From Apteryx mantelli (lineage: Eukaryota > Chordata > Aves > Apterygiformes > Apterygidae): a DNA stretch of 64,000 bases. Position numbers and translations under genes: made by a program. Under the pieces are notes generated by a model. The model did not search any database, had not been told where the DNA came from, and was given only the letters and a program-made list of their open reading frames with translations. How positions within the stretch are numbered: position 1 is the stretch's first letter; the number at the start of each line of letters is the position of its first letter. Shown piece after piece: positions 27,734 to 38,580 of this stretch. The stretch is taken from NCBI RefSeq assembly GCF_036417845.1, contig NC_089980.1, positions 132,396,516-132,460,515 on the forward strand, given 5' to 3'.

Positions 27734-28606
27734 ATATCCATAGCACAGCTTCAGTTTTAACTGTGGCTGGGGGTGTTCAGCACTTCAACAAAACAGACCT
27801 GATGTTCCCAAGTTGTTAGGACATTTAAAGCCCCGCTGGATTTAAGCCATTTCAGTATGCTTACATAGGACCTCTGGTAGAGGCAGGACCAGAACCAGGT
27901 TCCCTCCAAGCAGGATTCAGTTGCTTTGCATTGCTGCAGCCTCCCTCATTCCCATTTTGGGGGGAATTCTGTGTCATTCTATAAAAGGCAGAAAGAAAGA
28001 AGTTGACTTAGACATTTTGGCTGAATTCCTGACCACATAGGTTTGTTCTTTATGAAACATCTCCTGCTGGTCCCCTGCTATGATATCTTAAGGCAATGCA
28101 GCCTTTGGGAACAATAAAGGTCTTGAGACTGTTTCCCTAGGTAATGAATTCATTAGTCTTCATGCTCCTTTTTCCCCATTGTTGAAAATACTGTACTCTT
28201 CATGTCACTAAACAGCCAGCAACATCACTAGAAGAGTTTTATTGCATGTCTTCTGATTTTATGTCAGTGTAAAGAAATAAAGTTCTGATGTTGACCAATA
28301 TGCTCACATAGAACATGATCAAATGGTACCTTACTACTTCTCTATAGTTTCTGCACCAGAGCACAGAGTTTCTTCTCTTGCTGCGTTCAGCCCTGCCTTC
28401 ACAGGACTCGCAGCAAAGACCATGTAAGGCCATCTCTGAAAAAAAGGGTCAGGGCTGACAAAATTAGCAGAGGTAGCCTCCAATATAGGAGAAGTACAAA
28501 GTGCCTTAAGAGAATGTTTTATAAAGGTGATCTCTTCTACAAGACCTGTAGCATTGCATTTTCATTTTGAACCCACTTTTGTAAATATAAAATAACACTT
28601 CCTCTG

Positions 28607-28740
28607 AATTGGGCTAATAACAACACTACCCTCAATTTACAATGGAGAAGTCAAATAATTCAAGGAAAGTCAGAACCAGGATCAATACCTTTTACTTTCT
28701 TACTGGAACTCCGGTACTTAGGACTCTCTTTTCCAGCTTT
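28607..28740 (-). mobile_element. Possible MIR SINE relic
   Basis: A degraded antisense MIR-like order is visible: 'ctaataacaacactaccc', then 'tttacaatggagaagt', then 'aaggaaagtcagaaccaggat'. These resemble the 'ataataatag', 'ttttacagatgagga' and 'aaggtcacac...gggat' parts of MIR. The match is weak and the ends are uncertain. Confidence 0.4.
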
Positions 28741-31700
28741 CTTTGCATCTGTAGCACTGAAAATACATTACAGTAGCATCACAGGGTCGGCTTGAAAGCC
28801 CGCAGGACAGATATAGGCTGTGTATGGAGCCCTTAAGAAGAACAACAGAGCGGGTAGACTTTACAGCTCCACAGATCTCAATCTAGAGATGGGTTGTAGC
28901 AGAAGCCTTTGTTTTCAAAGTGATAAGTACTTTTCCAAATAGACAGGGACATGAAAATAAAGACATACGGTGACTGAAGAAATGAATATTCATTGTTAGC
29001 CTTTTATGATAATAGGAAGCACAGTAACAAGAGTTGAAAAGATGTGTACTAATTTTTGCAGAAGTGATAAGGAGAACCACACGTGGGAGCATATTTGTTC
29101 GATTTTTTTTCTCTCATTGGAGGTGGCTTCCTCAGTCATTTCCATTTTCTCCAGCTGAATCAATATTTTCTCTCTTACAAAAGAAAACAAAACCGCAACT
29201 TAACCTCCCCACCCACACAAAACATATTACTTAGCAGTTTTTACTGCCTGCTGCTCCCAGCTATCTTTGCAAGCTGTGTTCTTTTAGCATTTAATTCCTC
29301 AGTTCTCTCAAGAAATATAATATATTAACATTATGCATCTTATGATGCTCTTATTTGTCACAGATCTAACAGCTCCTCGTTAACACTGGAGACTTTTATC
29401 AGGTAGCAGTGTGAATTAGCTACAGCTGCTTAGAAAACAGCAAACATATTTTTGCAAGTAAAAAAAGCTCAACAAGAGCAAAAGCTATTTATTTCTTCCT
29501 AAAAAAAATCCAAGAAATCTTCCATTTTTGGTGAAAAAATGAACTTTAAATAATGAGAAAAAACATATCTTAAACCCTCTCCCAAAAGCTTGGTTTTTGA
29601 ATTAATAGTTTTTGCTTTTCAAAACTAAAACACTGTTTTTTGTAAGAGAGACAAACAATCCAGTGAACGTAGAATGAAATAATAGTTTTATGCAGAACTT
29701 TCTTCAATACTTGTTTTTCATATGTGAACATATTGTCTAGTTTTATTCAATAAACATTCACTATTTTAAAGCCCTGGCTTGGAAGTCTTTACTTATGTGA
29801 GTAGGCTGTTACTCATTTTAGCAGCTTCGCCAACTGCTGTGTAGCTACTTAAGGAAATAAGACGCAGCTGGAGGAATAAAACTTTTATAATAAGGATGAG
29901 CATTTGAAAAAATATCAATATATGTAAAGGATCTGACACTCACTTCCTCCTATACAAGAGTTTCAAAGACTATTAAGTACCTATTCCTGGATTTCCACTA
30001 CTCCCTTCTATGTCTTTACTTACATGCCTGACTCTCCATGCTTTTCCTTAACCTCAGGTGTTTCTGTATAAGATCTCCAAAGTTTTTGGGTCATATTTTC
30101 TCTGTACTGCTGGAGCTGATAAACCCTCAAAAAGACATGAGGCACCTTAATGTTTCATACCCTCTGTTTCTGCAAAAGACAGGGTTTTCGCCACTATTTT
30201 CAAAACTACCACGTACCACAAGACCAAAAGAGCAAACTCAACCACTGTAACCACAGCTTTTTTTCCTGGAGCATTGTCCAAACTTTTATGTCCTTTCTTC
30301 AGTGCCCTTGTCCTCTCGTATCGTGCATGGGCCACCTTTGACTCTCTCTTCCCACTTCTGCCCTCCCTGCCCAGCTCCCGTGTACTGCAGGCCCTGCAGT
30401 TTGAGGGAGTTTGGAACTTAATGGTGAATTGCTAAGAACTGATTTTCTCTTAAAATACACATTTCTAACGTTAAATTCACAGCCAAACTAGAGTTTTTCC
30501 CCACTCTGTTTTGAAGGAGAAAAGCATTTAAGCATATGGACACAAACTGTAACATGCCAATTGGTTTCAAGGCTGTTTTATTTACTCTAATGTCCATAGC
30601 CTCTGTGGCTATTCTAAATCATTCCTCTGGTTCTTCACTGTTTAAAGTCTTTTAGTATCCTTAATTGTTATAATATCCACCCAGCTATTAAACCACAATA
30701 ACTTAAAATCACTATGTCAATAGGACTATTTGTAGCTTTACTTACTTGTTGTGAATAAATGTATGGCAATCTGGCTCTCAGGCATCGGACTCTACCTTCT
30801 TCAGTACCTAGTCAGTGCGCCTATGCTGATCCCTCCAGCCCCTTGATAATTTTTATTTACACTATCTGCAGATTTCCTGCATCTCATGGACACGCTAACA
30901 CTCGGATCCCCTTTTTCCCAACTTTGTCCCCTTTTTGGAAGCAGGCATCTCAGATTATTTTCTATCTTTAGTCCATGCTTAAACAGTGCCATATCTGAAT
31001 GCTTCACCCCTCTATCCTGATGGCTAGAAATTGTCCAAGACTCAGAGAAGCTCAAGACAAAAGTCAGCCTTGCTACTTTGGGGTACCTTGTTTAAAGGGA
31101 CCTACTCCCAGGGTAATCCAGATTCCTTGTGCTGAGCTCCAAAACTCTTCATGTGGCCAACAGGAAGATCTGGCCAATGTGCTGAGCAGTGATCAGCTCT
31201 GTGGAGAGCTTACTGGGCAAGGCCGTGGCAACCAAGAGGTGCGACTGCAGCTTTCTCCCTCCCAGACTGGGTACCAACACTGTATAAGCCACAGAGGCAA
31301 TGAATAACAAGCACCCCATGGCTCTGGGCAGAGCTTCTTATGCTGAAGACCACAATGCTAAGATTTCACTGAAGGTAACACCCATAGCTTAGATACGGTG
31401 GCATATGGTGTCAGAGGCTATCAGAAGCCTGCTTGTGTAGTAATGAGGAATCAGGTTCTGATTTCTCACTCAAGGTCTCGCTCATGTGTGTAAGTACAAA
31501 GGCTCCCTAAAGCCTTTACATTTAGACTTTATTCACTGGGAGCACTCAACCATTGGCATAAGTGCATCATAAAATAGACAAAGAGCTGTAATTTGTACCA
31601 GTGGAGCTTAGCATTTTTTGAGGTTGTTGAGGCAGATTTCCATCACGGGCAATGCTTTAAGCTGAGCAAGTGGGAGACTGACAGGGTCTTTTGTACAGAA

Positions 31701-33060
31701 TTTCCCACCATCAACCATTTCTTCTTACTCTCTGTAGGAATTTCAGCCCACGTTTGCCAGCGCCTCCAGATCTGGATATCTAGGCCACTAAATAAAAACA
31801 GCCTGAGTTTGAAAGGCATGATGTGCTTGCAGCATTCATTCAAATATCTAAAAATTAAGTCAATTTTACCACGGCGGTTGTGAATCTTGGCCACTGACTT
31901 TTTAGTCAGGCAGGTTTCTAAACCAGTGCTTCCAGCCTCCCTATTGCATCACCTAGAGGAAGTTCAAGTTTCCCTGCTTCCCGCAGGACTTTGACAGCCT
32001 CTGGCTCCCCATCTGTATCACTGGCTCTATGACCAAACACAAGCCCTTCAAAGCTCTCAAAGATGAGCTCCTTTTGTGTATGTCCTGCCCATCCAAACAA
32101 AAGGGAGGGTGGAAGGCAGTCAGAGTGAAAGGGATTGCTGAATAAACTGTTTTTCTACACTGATAATTACTTCAAGCTGAGCACAGCCACTGCTGGTCCA
32201 GCCTTGGAGCAGGCAGAGTCTGCTAACTGACAGTCTCGAGCTCCCCAGTTTCCAGTCTCCTTCCTTCTGCTTCAGTAAAGGTTTGTTACAGAAGAACCTT
32301 GCTCTCTCAGGCTTTGCACAGTGTCCTTGGACCAGTCCCGAATTAAATCAAATTTTGCTTGACAAAATTAGCTAAAATATAGCAGGAATTTGGTAGAGGG
32401 GGAGGCATCGAGCAGAGATCTAAGTTTTTTTTTTTTATTTAAATATATTGCTGTGACTTAGACTTATGAGCTAAGTACGAAGCTCCTGCAAAGCAATCCT
32501 GCCTCTTCTCTCACCTCTCCTGCAAGGGGCTGTCAGGACTGCTAGGGCTGGACCTGCTGTCCCATGCACTCCTGGCTGAAGCTCCTGGAAAAGCAGAGCT
32601 TCGTGCTCTGAGTTGGTGTGCAGCTGTCCTGCTGCAAACGCATGCATTTCTCTGCTGCTTTCCTCCGGTCCTGGGAGCTGCAGAATTTCTCTGCTCTTAT
32701 GTAATGGGCTGCCGGTGGCTTTCCTTGGAAAACCTCTTTTCCAGCTGGAGGGTGATAGGAGCCTGGTCCTACCCTTCTTGGATCACTGTTCACGAAGCTG
32801 CAGACAGACCGGGGAGCAAGAGCTGTTAGTCTTTCCCACAGCAGAAGAGAGGAGTTGGGCGAAGAACTCCCTCTCGTCCCCCTTGCCCCCAGCCCTTCCC
32901 CGAGCGGCTCTGCCCTTCTTAGGAGCATGGGGCAGCTCCGGCCGGGCGACCTCAGGCTGCAGATGGGGGAGAGGGGGGGGATATGCCTCTCCTCCGGCTG
33001 CGTGGGCGCTCTGCGCGGAGAGGTGCAGCCCCCCCAGGCACAGCAGGGCTGCATGCGTGC

Positions 33061-33075
33061 GGGGGGGGGGGGGGG
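33061..33075. repeat. Homopolymer G15
   Basis: Fifteen consecutive G within the CpG island. Such a run is a likely site of length polymorphism and of sequencing or assembly error. Confidence 0.9.
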
Positions 33076-33231
33076 TGCAGCAGCGGGACCGCGCGGGCGG
33101 GCGGAGGCGCGGGGAGCGGAGCGGGGCGAAGCGCCGAAGAAAGTAGCGGGGCGAAGCCCGGTGCCGGGAGCGAGCGGCGGCGCCGGGCGGCGGCAGCTCG
33201 CTGCGGCCCGGGCCCCGCACCGCGGCCGAGG

Positions 33232-33279
33232 CGGGGCGGGGGGAGAGGTGCCGGGGGGGGGGCCGGGGGGGGGGTGGGG
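33232..33279 (+). repeat. G-run cluster, candidate G-quadruplex
   Basis: Runs of 4, 6, 10, 10 and 4 G separated by short loops (33253-33262 and 33265-33274 are the longest). By pattern this can form a G-quadruplex on the + (non-template) strand just upstream of PTCHD4. Confidence 0.7.
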
Positions 33280-33414
33280 AGATGCTAAAATGCAGCATCA
33301 TCCTCCGGCCCCCGCGGCAATTCCCCCCGCGCGGGGGTCGGGCGAGGGGGGAGGAAGGGAAGCGGCGGCGCTTTGCAGCGGGGCAGGGGGTGGCCCGCGG
33401 CGACACCCCGGCGC

Positions 33415-33454
33415 GGCGGTGGCCGTGGCCGTGGCCGTGGCGGTGGCCGTGGCC
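33415..33454. repeat. GGCCGT hexamer array
   Basis: Three perfect GGCCGT units from 33421, then GGCGGT and another GGCCGT. It produces the Val-Ala repeats seen in spurious open frames. It lies about 400 bases upstream of the PTCHD4 ATG. Confidence 0.85.
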
Positions 33455-33700
33455 TCCCGCGGGGCTGGGCGGAGCGGGCGCGCAGCGGGCGCGGCCCCGG
33501 GCGCGGAGCGGGGCGGCCGCGGGCACTGCAGAGCCGGCGGCGCTGCCGGCGCAACGCCGGAGCCTCGCCGCCGAGAGGGGGGCACCCGGGCGGGGGGGCG
33601 ATGCCGTTCGGCTGGGGGTGGGGGAGGAAAAAAAAAGAAAAAAAGAGCGGAAAAGAAAAAGAAGCAAGGACACCCACCCCCCCCGTTCCTTCCACCCCCG

Positions 33701-33737
33701 ACACACACGCGCACACACACACACACACACACACACC
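33701..33737. repeat. CA microsatellite
   Basis: AC dinucleotide run with a small GC-containing interruption at 33709-33712, about 120 bases upstream of the PTCHD4 start codon, so likely within the 5'UTR or core promoter. Confidence 0.92.
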
Positions 33738-33829
33738 CCATTGATCAATATTTGGCTGTCTTGCTGCAACTTGCTGCAGTCTTTTAAAGGAGTAGTAGAG
33801 GGAGAGAGGGAGAGAGAAAGGGGAACTGA

Positions 33830-34516
<687 letters not shown>

Positions 34517-35875
34517 TAAACAGCAAAGAGAAATATAATCATATCTATCTCTCTCTATATAGATGTGTGCGATGTGAGCTTTCCTCAGGAAGCAGCTGAA
34601 ACTGGTGCCTTGCTTTTGTTCGGTACGAGGAGGGAGGGTGGGGGGAGTGGACGCTAACAAACCCGGAGAAGCAGTAAGTGGAGAACAGCTTTGGGACTGT
34701 GAGACATTGCAATGCCTTGAAGGGTTAATGCATCACGGAAAAGGGGCAGGAGGTCTGTAACCCGGTAGAGGACTGAAAGCTGGGGTTTCACTAACACCTA
34801 TTCTGACCCCCCTGTCGTGGTAGGGTAATTTGTCTTTAACATGGCCAGAAAAGGCTTTCCTCAAATGCACAGCGAGCTCCTGTGTCTCTTTGCCTCTGTG
34901 AGTGCCGTAGAAGCAGCAGGAGGCTTGGCCAGGAGCGATTTCAGGTGTCCTGCTGTCTTTTTCTTTTTCTTTACCTGCATGCAAAGAAGGGGAAGGGAGG
35001 TGGAATTTTTTCTCTCAGTGTGAAAATAATTAGCTCTGCCACTGATGGATGGGCTGGAGTTTTGGGATGGATCCCATCAGGCTTCCAGCAAAGGCAAAAC
35101 AAGGTAAAAGGTGAAAGAAGTTTCAGTCTTTCCAGTTGCAAGAAAAAACAGTTCAGTACAAATGATCTTGGGGATGCTTCCCCGGCACGCAAGCCCACAG
35201 CAGCTTTCCCTCTCATCGGGACCAAACCGATTCACCAGGACTAACCTGCCATGAGCAAATTAGGTGCAAAGTTTGCAGGCGGCTGGTGGAAGAAGTTTCC
35301 ACAAATTATAGCAAATCTCCAGCCTCCTCCAAGCATTGCACCAGAAGCAGATTTTATTTAGCTGAGTTTAACAAAATCCCGTAGCACACAGTTAGGCATG
35401 GATCAGGTCCTAGGGAAGAGGATATTGTCCTTCTTCTAAGCCAGAGAGGCTCCTAGTGGATACCTGTCCCCTCTTTTGTCAGAGAGATCCTCGGAGACGA
35501 GGGAGGCAGTGTCATTGCAAGTCCTGGCCAGATCCTGAAGTTATCATTTGTTTCCTACTACTCACTTACCAGGCAAAAAAAGAAAAGCCATTCCTTGCCC
35601 CCAAAACAGAAACTGAGAAATAGAGTGTTTTTATTGGTCTTTTTGGTTCAGAAAAAGGGTGGGGTGAGACACTTGGTCCTATTGCACTAGATGTTGCAGT
35701 AATTACTTTGTGCAGAGTTGTGACTGTTTGAGTTGAGTGTGTGGAACTGCAAAGGTGTCCTTGCTGCTGCCCGAAAGCCCTGAGTGCAAGGAGCACTACG
35801 AAACGCAGAGAGTTATCCTGAATTAAATATCCCTGAATACATTGTGTCTTTTAGTTCACTGTGAAGACAATCCTG

Positions 35876-35919
35876 CATAACATAACATAATAAATAACAT
35901 AATAATAACATAATAAAAG
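35876..35919. repeat. ATAAC/ATAA simple repeat
   Basis: Alternating 'ataac' and 'ataata' units early in intron 1. Ordinary low-complexity sequence. Confidence 0.8.
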
Positions 35920-37883
35920 TGCCTGCTTTCCATTTTGATTACTTTTAAAGTCAGGATTAAGCCAATTCAGTGGAGACTCCGATAATCTGGACAAATTTTG
36001 TCAGCAACTGACCTTATAAAGAAATAGTCATTCTACCTCTCCTAATCCAGATTAATTTCCTTGTCTAGAGAAACCTGACTGAGCCTGTGAAAACTAGATG
36101 GGGTCATCTGCTATTTGCTTTTTGTTTTTTGTTTTTTCTTTTTTTAATCAGGTCCATGCCTATAGCTTCCCTGGTTTGAAAAGCAAAAAGAAAGGTAGAA
36201 AGGAACATGTCCCGGATTAGCGATTTAATGAAATAAAAGTGGTAGGTAGGTAATTAACACAGAGGAAGATTTTCCCAAATCATAAAGGTCTGACTCTGAG
36301 AGATGCTGAATATCAGCCTGGCACTTCTAAACCCCCATGTAGTTATTGCGTATCATTTTCCAAGTGAAGGAATATATGCCTTTAAGTATCTGCTTTTAAA
36401 GTTGGACAGAGCTGGGAGCTTTCTCCCCACTTCTCATTAAAGGGAGGTAATGCAGCCAAAATCCGCGACTGCACTTTAGAGAAAAGCTAATGATTACAAC
36501 CAGTTTCTGTGGAAAGGGAGAGTTTTTGGTGTTGCTGAGGAAGCTGGAGTGGAAAAGCATGAGCCACCCCAGAAACACACTTTGGCAGGGCTTTTTCCTT
36601 CCCATTCGGTAAGGACTTGTCTGCGGTGCTGTGGTCAGCCCCGGACCTGGGCTGGCCTTCAGCGACCAAGCGTCCTGAAAGCCACCTTCTCCGGTCTCTC
36701 TGGCTGCAGCCGCTGCGAGTAAATTGCTTTTGCTCCTTCACATGGATTAATTTGCTTGGTGAGTCCCCTTCTCCGCCATCTCTGCGCCCTGTCTACCAAA
36801 GTGGCAGTGTTAGGAAGCTGTGGGCGAACATCTCTTGATCTCCTTCAAGCTGTGGCCAGGGTCCCGGTTTGAGGTGGGCTTCCAGGTGTGTTTGCTGCCT
36901 CCCCTCTCTCTGCACCTCCGAGCGGGGGCTGTGGAAACCCAGGCCTCTGCTGCTTGCCCCCGTGTTGTCAGGATGTGTTTAGAGAGAAATAACTTGGATG
37001 CTGCACTGGCAGGGGAGCAATCTCTCTGGCAGTAGTTACGAGAGGTTCTTTTATTTCTTTTTACTTGAATCATGAAAGGAAAAAACAGCTACAGTTGGAC
37101 CTAATGGGAATGCAAAACAGGGCTAAATCTGGCTACTTTTACTCAGTATGGAACAGGGCTCATCACACTTATTAGTCCGTGTTCTTGATATCTTGCTCAG
37201 CTAAACTTCCCTGCAGCCATAAGGACCCACCAGGGTCTTCCAGGTTCACTCACATTCTCAAAGGCCACGTTGCCTAGTTAATACTCATAGATTTTGCCAT
37301 GTCTTGTTTTCTAATAATGGCCTCAGATTGAATAAAGTTCTTCTAAGAACAATACAGTGGGTTTATAAACTGGGAAAGTGTCCCAGACGCGCTTAGTCTG
37401 CAATTGACATGTGGTGAGTGTCCACCTGTACTTGTCTGAGACCCAAAATGACAATCTCAAACCATTCCAACCCCTCTTCTGCTCCCTCTGAGAGTTGTAA
37501 AAGCTTCTTTAGTTTTTTGGTTTTTTTTTTTTCCCCCTCAAGCGCTGTGAGCCGCTCACACTTTGTCCCTCTTCTTGCCTCCTGCTGGAGCCCAAATTTA
37601 TTAGATTAGCTCAGGTAGGTGAGGCCAGCTGAAGGCTGACTATAAGTGAGCTCTTGCCAGATCTTTCATGGGAGCTTTGTGCGAGCAGTTCGAGCAGGTT
37701 TCAGCAGACTGCTCTGGTTGTGAAACAGCTGTTTTGGGGGCTGCAAAATCTAATGAAATTGCTTGGGTTTTCCTGAGAAAATCTGTCTGGGAAGGGTAAT
37801 GATCATTTAATTGTTCCTTGCTGTAGTATCGGAACAGCTTACAGTCTTGCATATATCTGTCTTCACAAGCCCTCTGTCAGTAG

Positions 37884-37930
37884 GGAAGTCCTGTTCTCTC
37901 CATTTGACAGCGGAGGAGCAAGGTACCTCC
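37884..37930 (-). mobile_element. MIR SINE relic, first part (interrupted)
   Basis: The words 'tctccatttgacagcggagga' match the antisense MIR core 'ccccattttacagatgagga'. The matching continuation appears only at 38128 onward, about 200 bases later, so the MIR seems split by a later insertion. Confidence 0.6.
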
Positions 37931-37934
37931 ACAG

Positions 37935-38127
37935 TGCAGACTGCAGCGTAGTTTCAAATACCTGAGAAGGGTTTATTTTTGCTGTGGCAATGGAGGGGTC
38001 ACTGCAGGCTAGCTTATTCTTCTGAGAGGCCAGGTAAACCAAGCTGTGTGGACATGCCTGCTCCCATTGCTTTCAGGATCCAGGCGAGCTTGTTTATGGT
38101 TATTGCTATGCTACGCTGCAGTCTGCA
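37935..38127. mobile_element. Short non-autonomous element with 17-bp perfect inverted ends
   Basis: TGCAGACTGCAGCGTAG at 37935-37951 is exactly the reverse complement of 38111-38127, leaving 159 bases between. The unit interrupts a MIR SINE at a point where the MIR would otherwise be continuous, which is what a small DNA transposon (MITE) insertion looks like. I could not find a clean target-site duplication, and no coding capacity is present. The superfamily is unknown. Confidence 0.55.
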
Positions 38128-38215
38128 GCCCAGCCAGAGGAGTGACTTGCCCAAGGTCACACCGATAGACTGTGGCAGAGCAGGAAACCAGAGCTGGGTG
38201 TGTGGAGTCTTGGAT
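38128..38215 (-). mobile_element. MIR SINE relic, second part
   Basis: 'gtgacttgcccaaggtcacac' followed by 'gtggcagagcaggaaaccag' is a very clear antisense MIR core (consensus 'aagtgacttgcccaaggtcacacagc' then 'gtggcagagctggga'). With the part at 37884-37930 it makes one element interrupted by a short inverted-repeat insertion. Confidence 0.85.
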
Positions 38216-38332
38216 GGAGCCTTTCCCTTAAGTTCCAGAACAAAATTGCTTGTGCGTTCCCCAGCCCGGGTAACACAGCAATATTCTTGTACTTGAGGTC
38301 TGGATTGTGCCCTAATCCCAAAGATGGGGTAA

Positions 38333-38580
38333 GTCTACACTAGGCACTGACCCTCAATCATCAAATTGTTAAATTGCAAGCGTGGTCCCTGGCAGAAGTT
38401 TTGTCAACGGGCAGTCTTCCAGGATATTGGCTTGGCTTGGGAGCTAGCATACATCAGGGTCCGATCCCAGTACATCGACTCTGTTCTGGGGATAAAAGAG
38501 TGCGTCTGCATGGATATGTTGTGCCCTTGCCCTTAGGGCCAGAGTATGGTCTGTGGTACATTTTATTTATTAGTATAGAC
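38333..38580. mobile_element. MITE-like repeat, copy 1
   Basis: A segment of about 248 bases with inverted ends, GTCTACACTAG on the left and TTAGTATAGAC on the right (9 of 11 pair as inverted repeats). It shares internal words with 61031-61266 ('ttaaattg....tggtcc', 'agtcttcca') and a common right end ('ccagag.atggtc' then 'tttattagt..agac'). Unclassified. Confidence 0.55.

Larger units (their letters stand above)
1..32860. other. Gene-free intergenic region upstream of PTCHD4
   Basis: No protein-coding gene, rRNA or tRNA can be supported here. Open frames are short and lack recognisable domains or splice continuity. The longest, 176 codons on the minus strand at 3828-4358, is within what chance allows for this length of AT-rich DNA. 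Decayed LINE and SINE relics, one younger CR1 and simple repeats are annotated separately. Long A-runs occur at 14672-14690 and 26604-26622 without a recognisable gene body upstream. Confidence 0.75.
32870..33750 (+). promoter_or_regulatory. PTCHD4: CpG island promoter / 5'UTR of PTCHD4
   Basis: Extremely GC- and CpG-rich segment directly upstream of the PTCHD4 start, in sharp contrast to the AT-rich flanks. It contains GC-box words (for example GGGGCGGG around 33233) and no convincing TATA box, as expected of a CpG-island promoter. Several long open frames cross it on both strands. They are low-complexity Gly/Ala/Arg or Pro/Ser products of base composition and are not counted as genes. The transcription start cannot be placed from sequence alone; it probably lies between about 33.1 and 33.8 kb. 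Confidence 0.85.
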
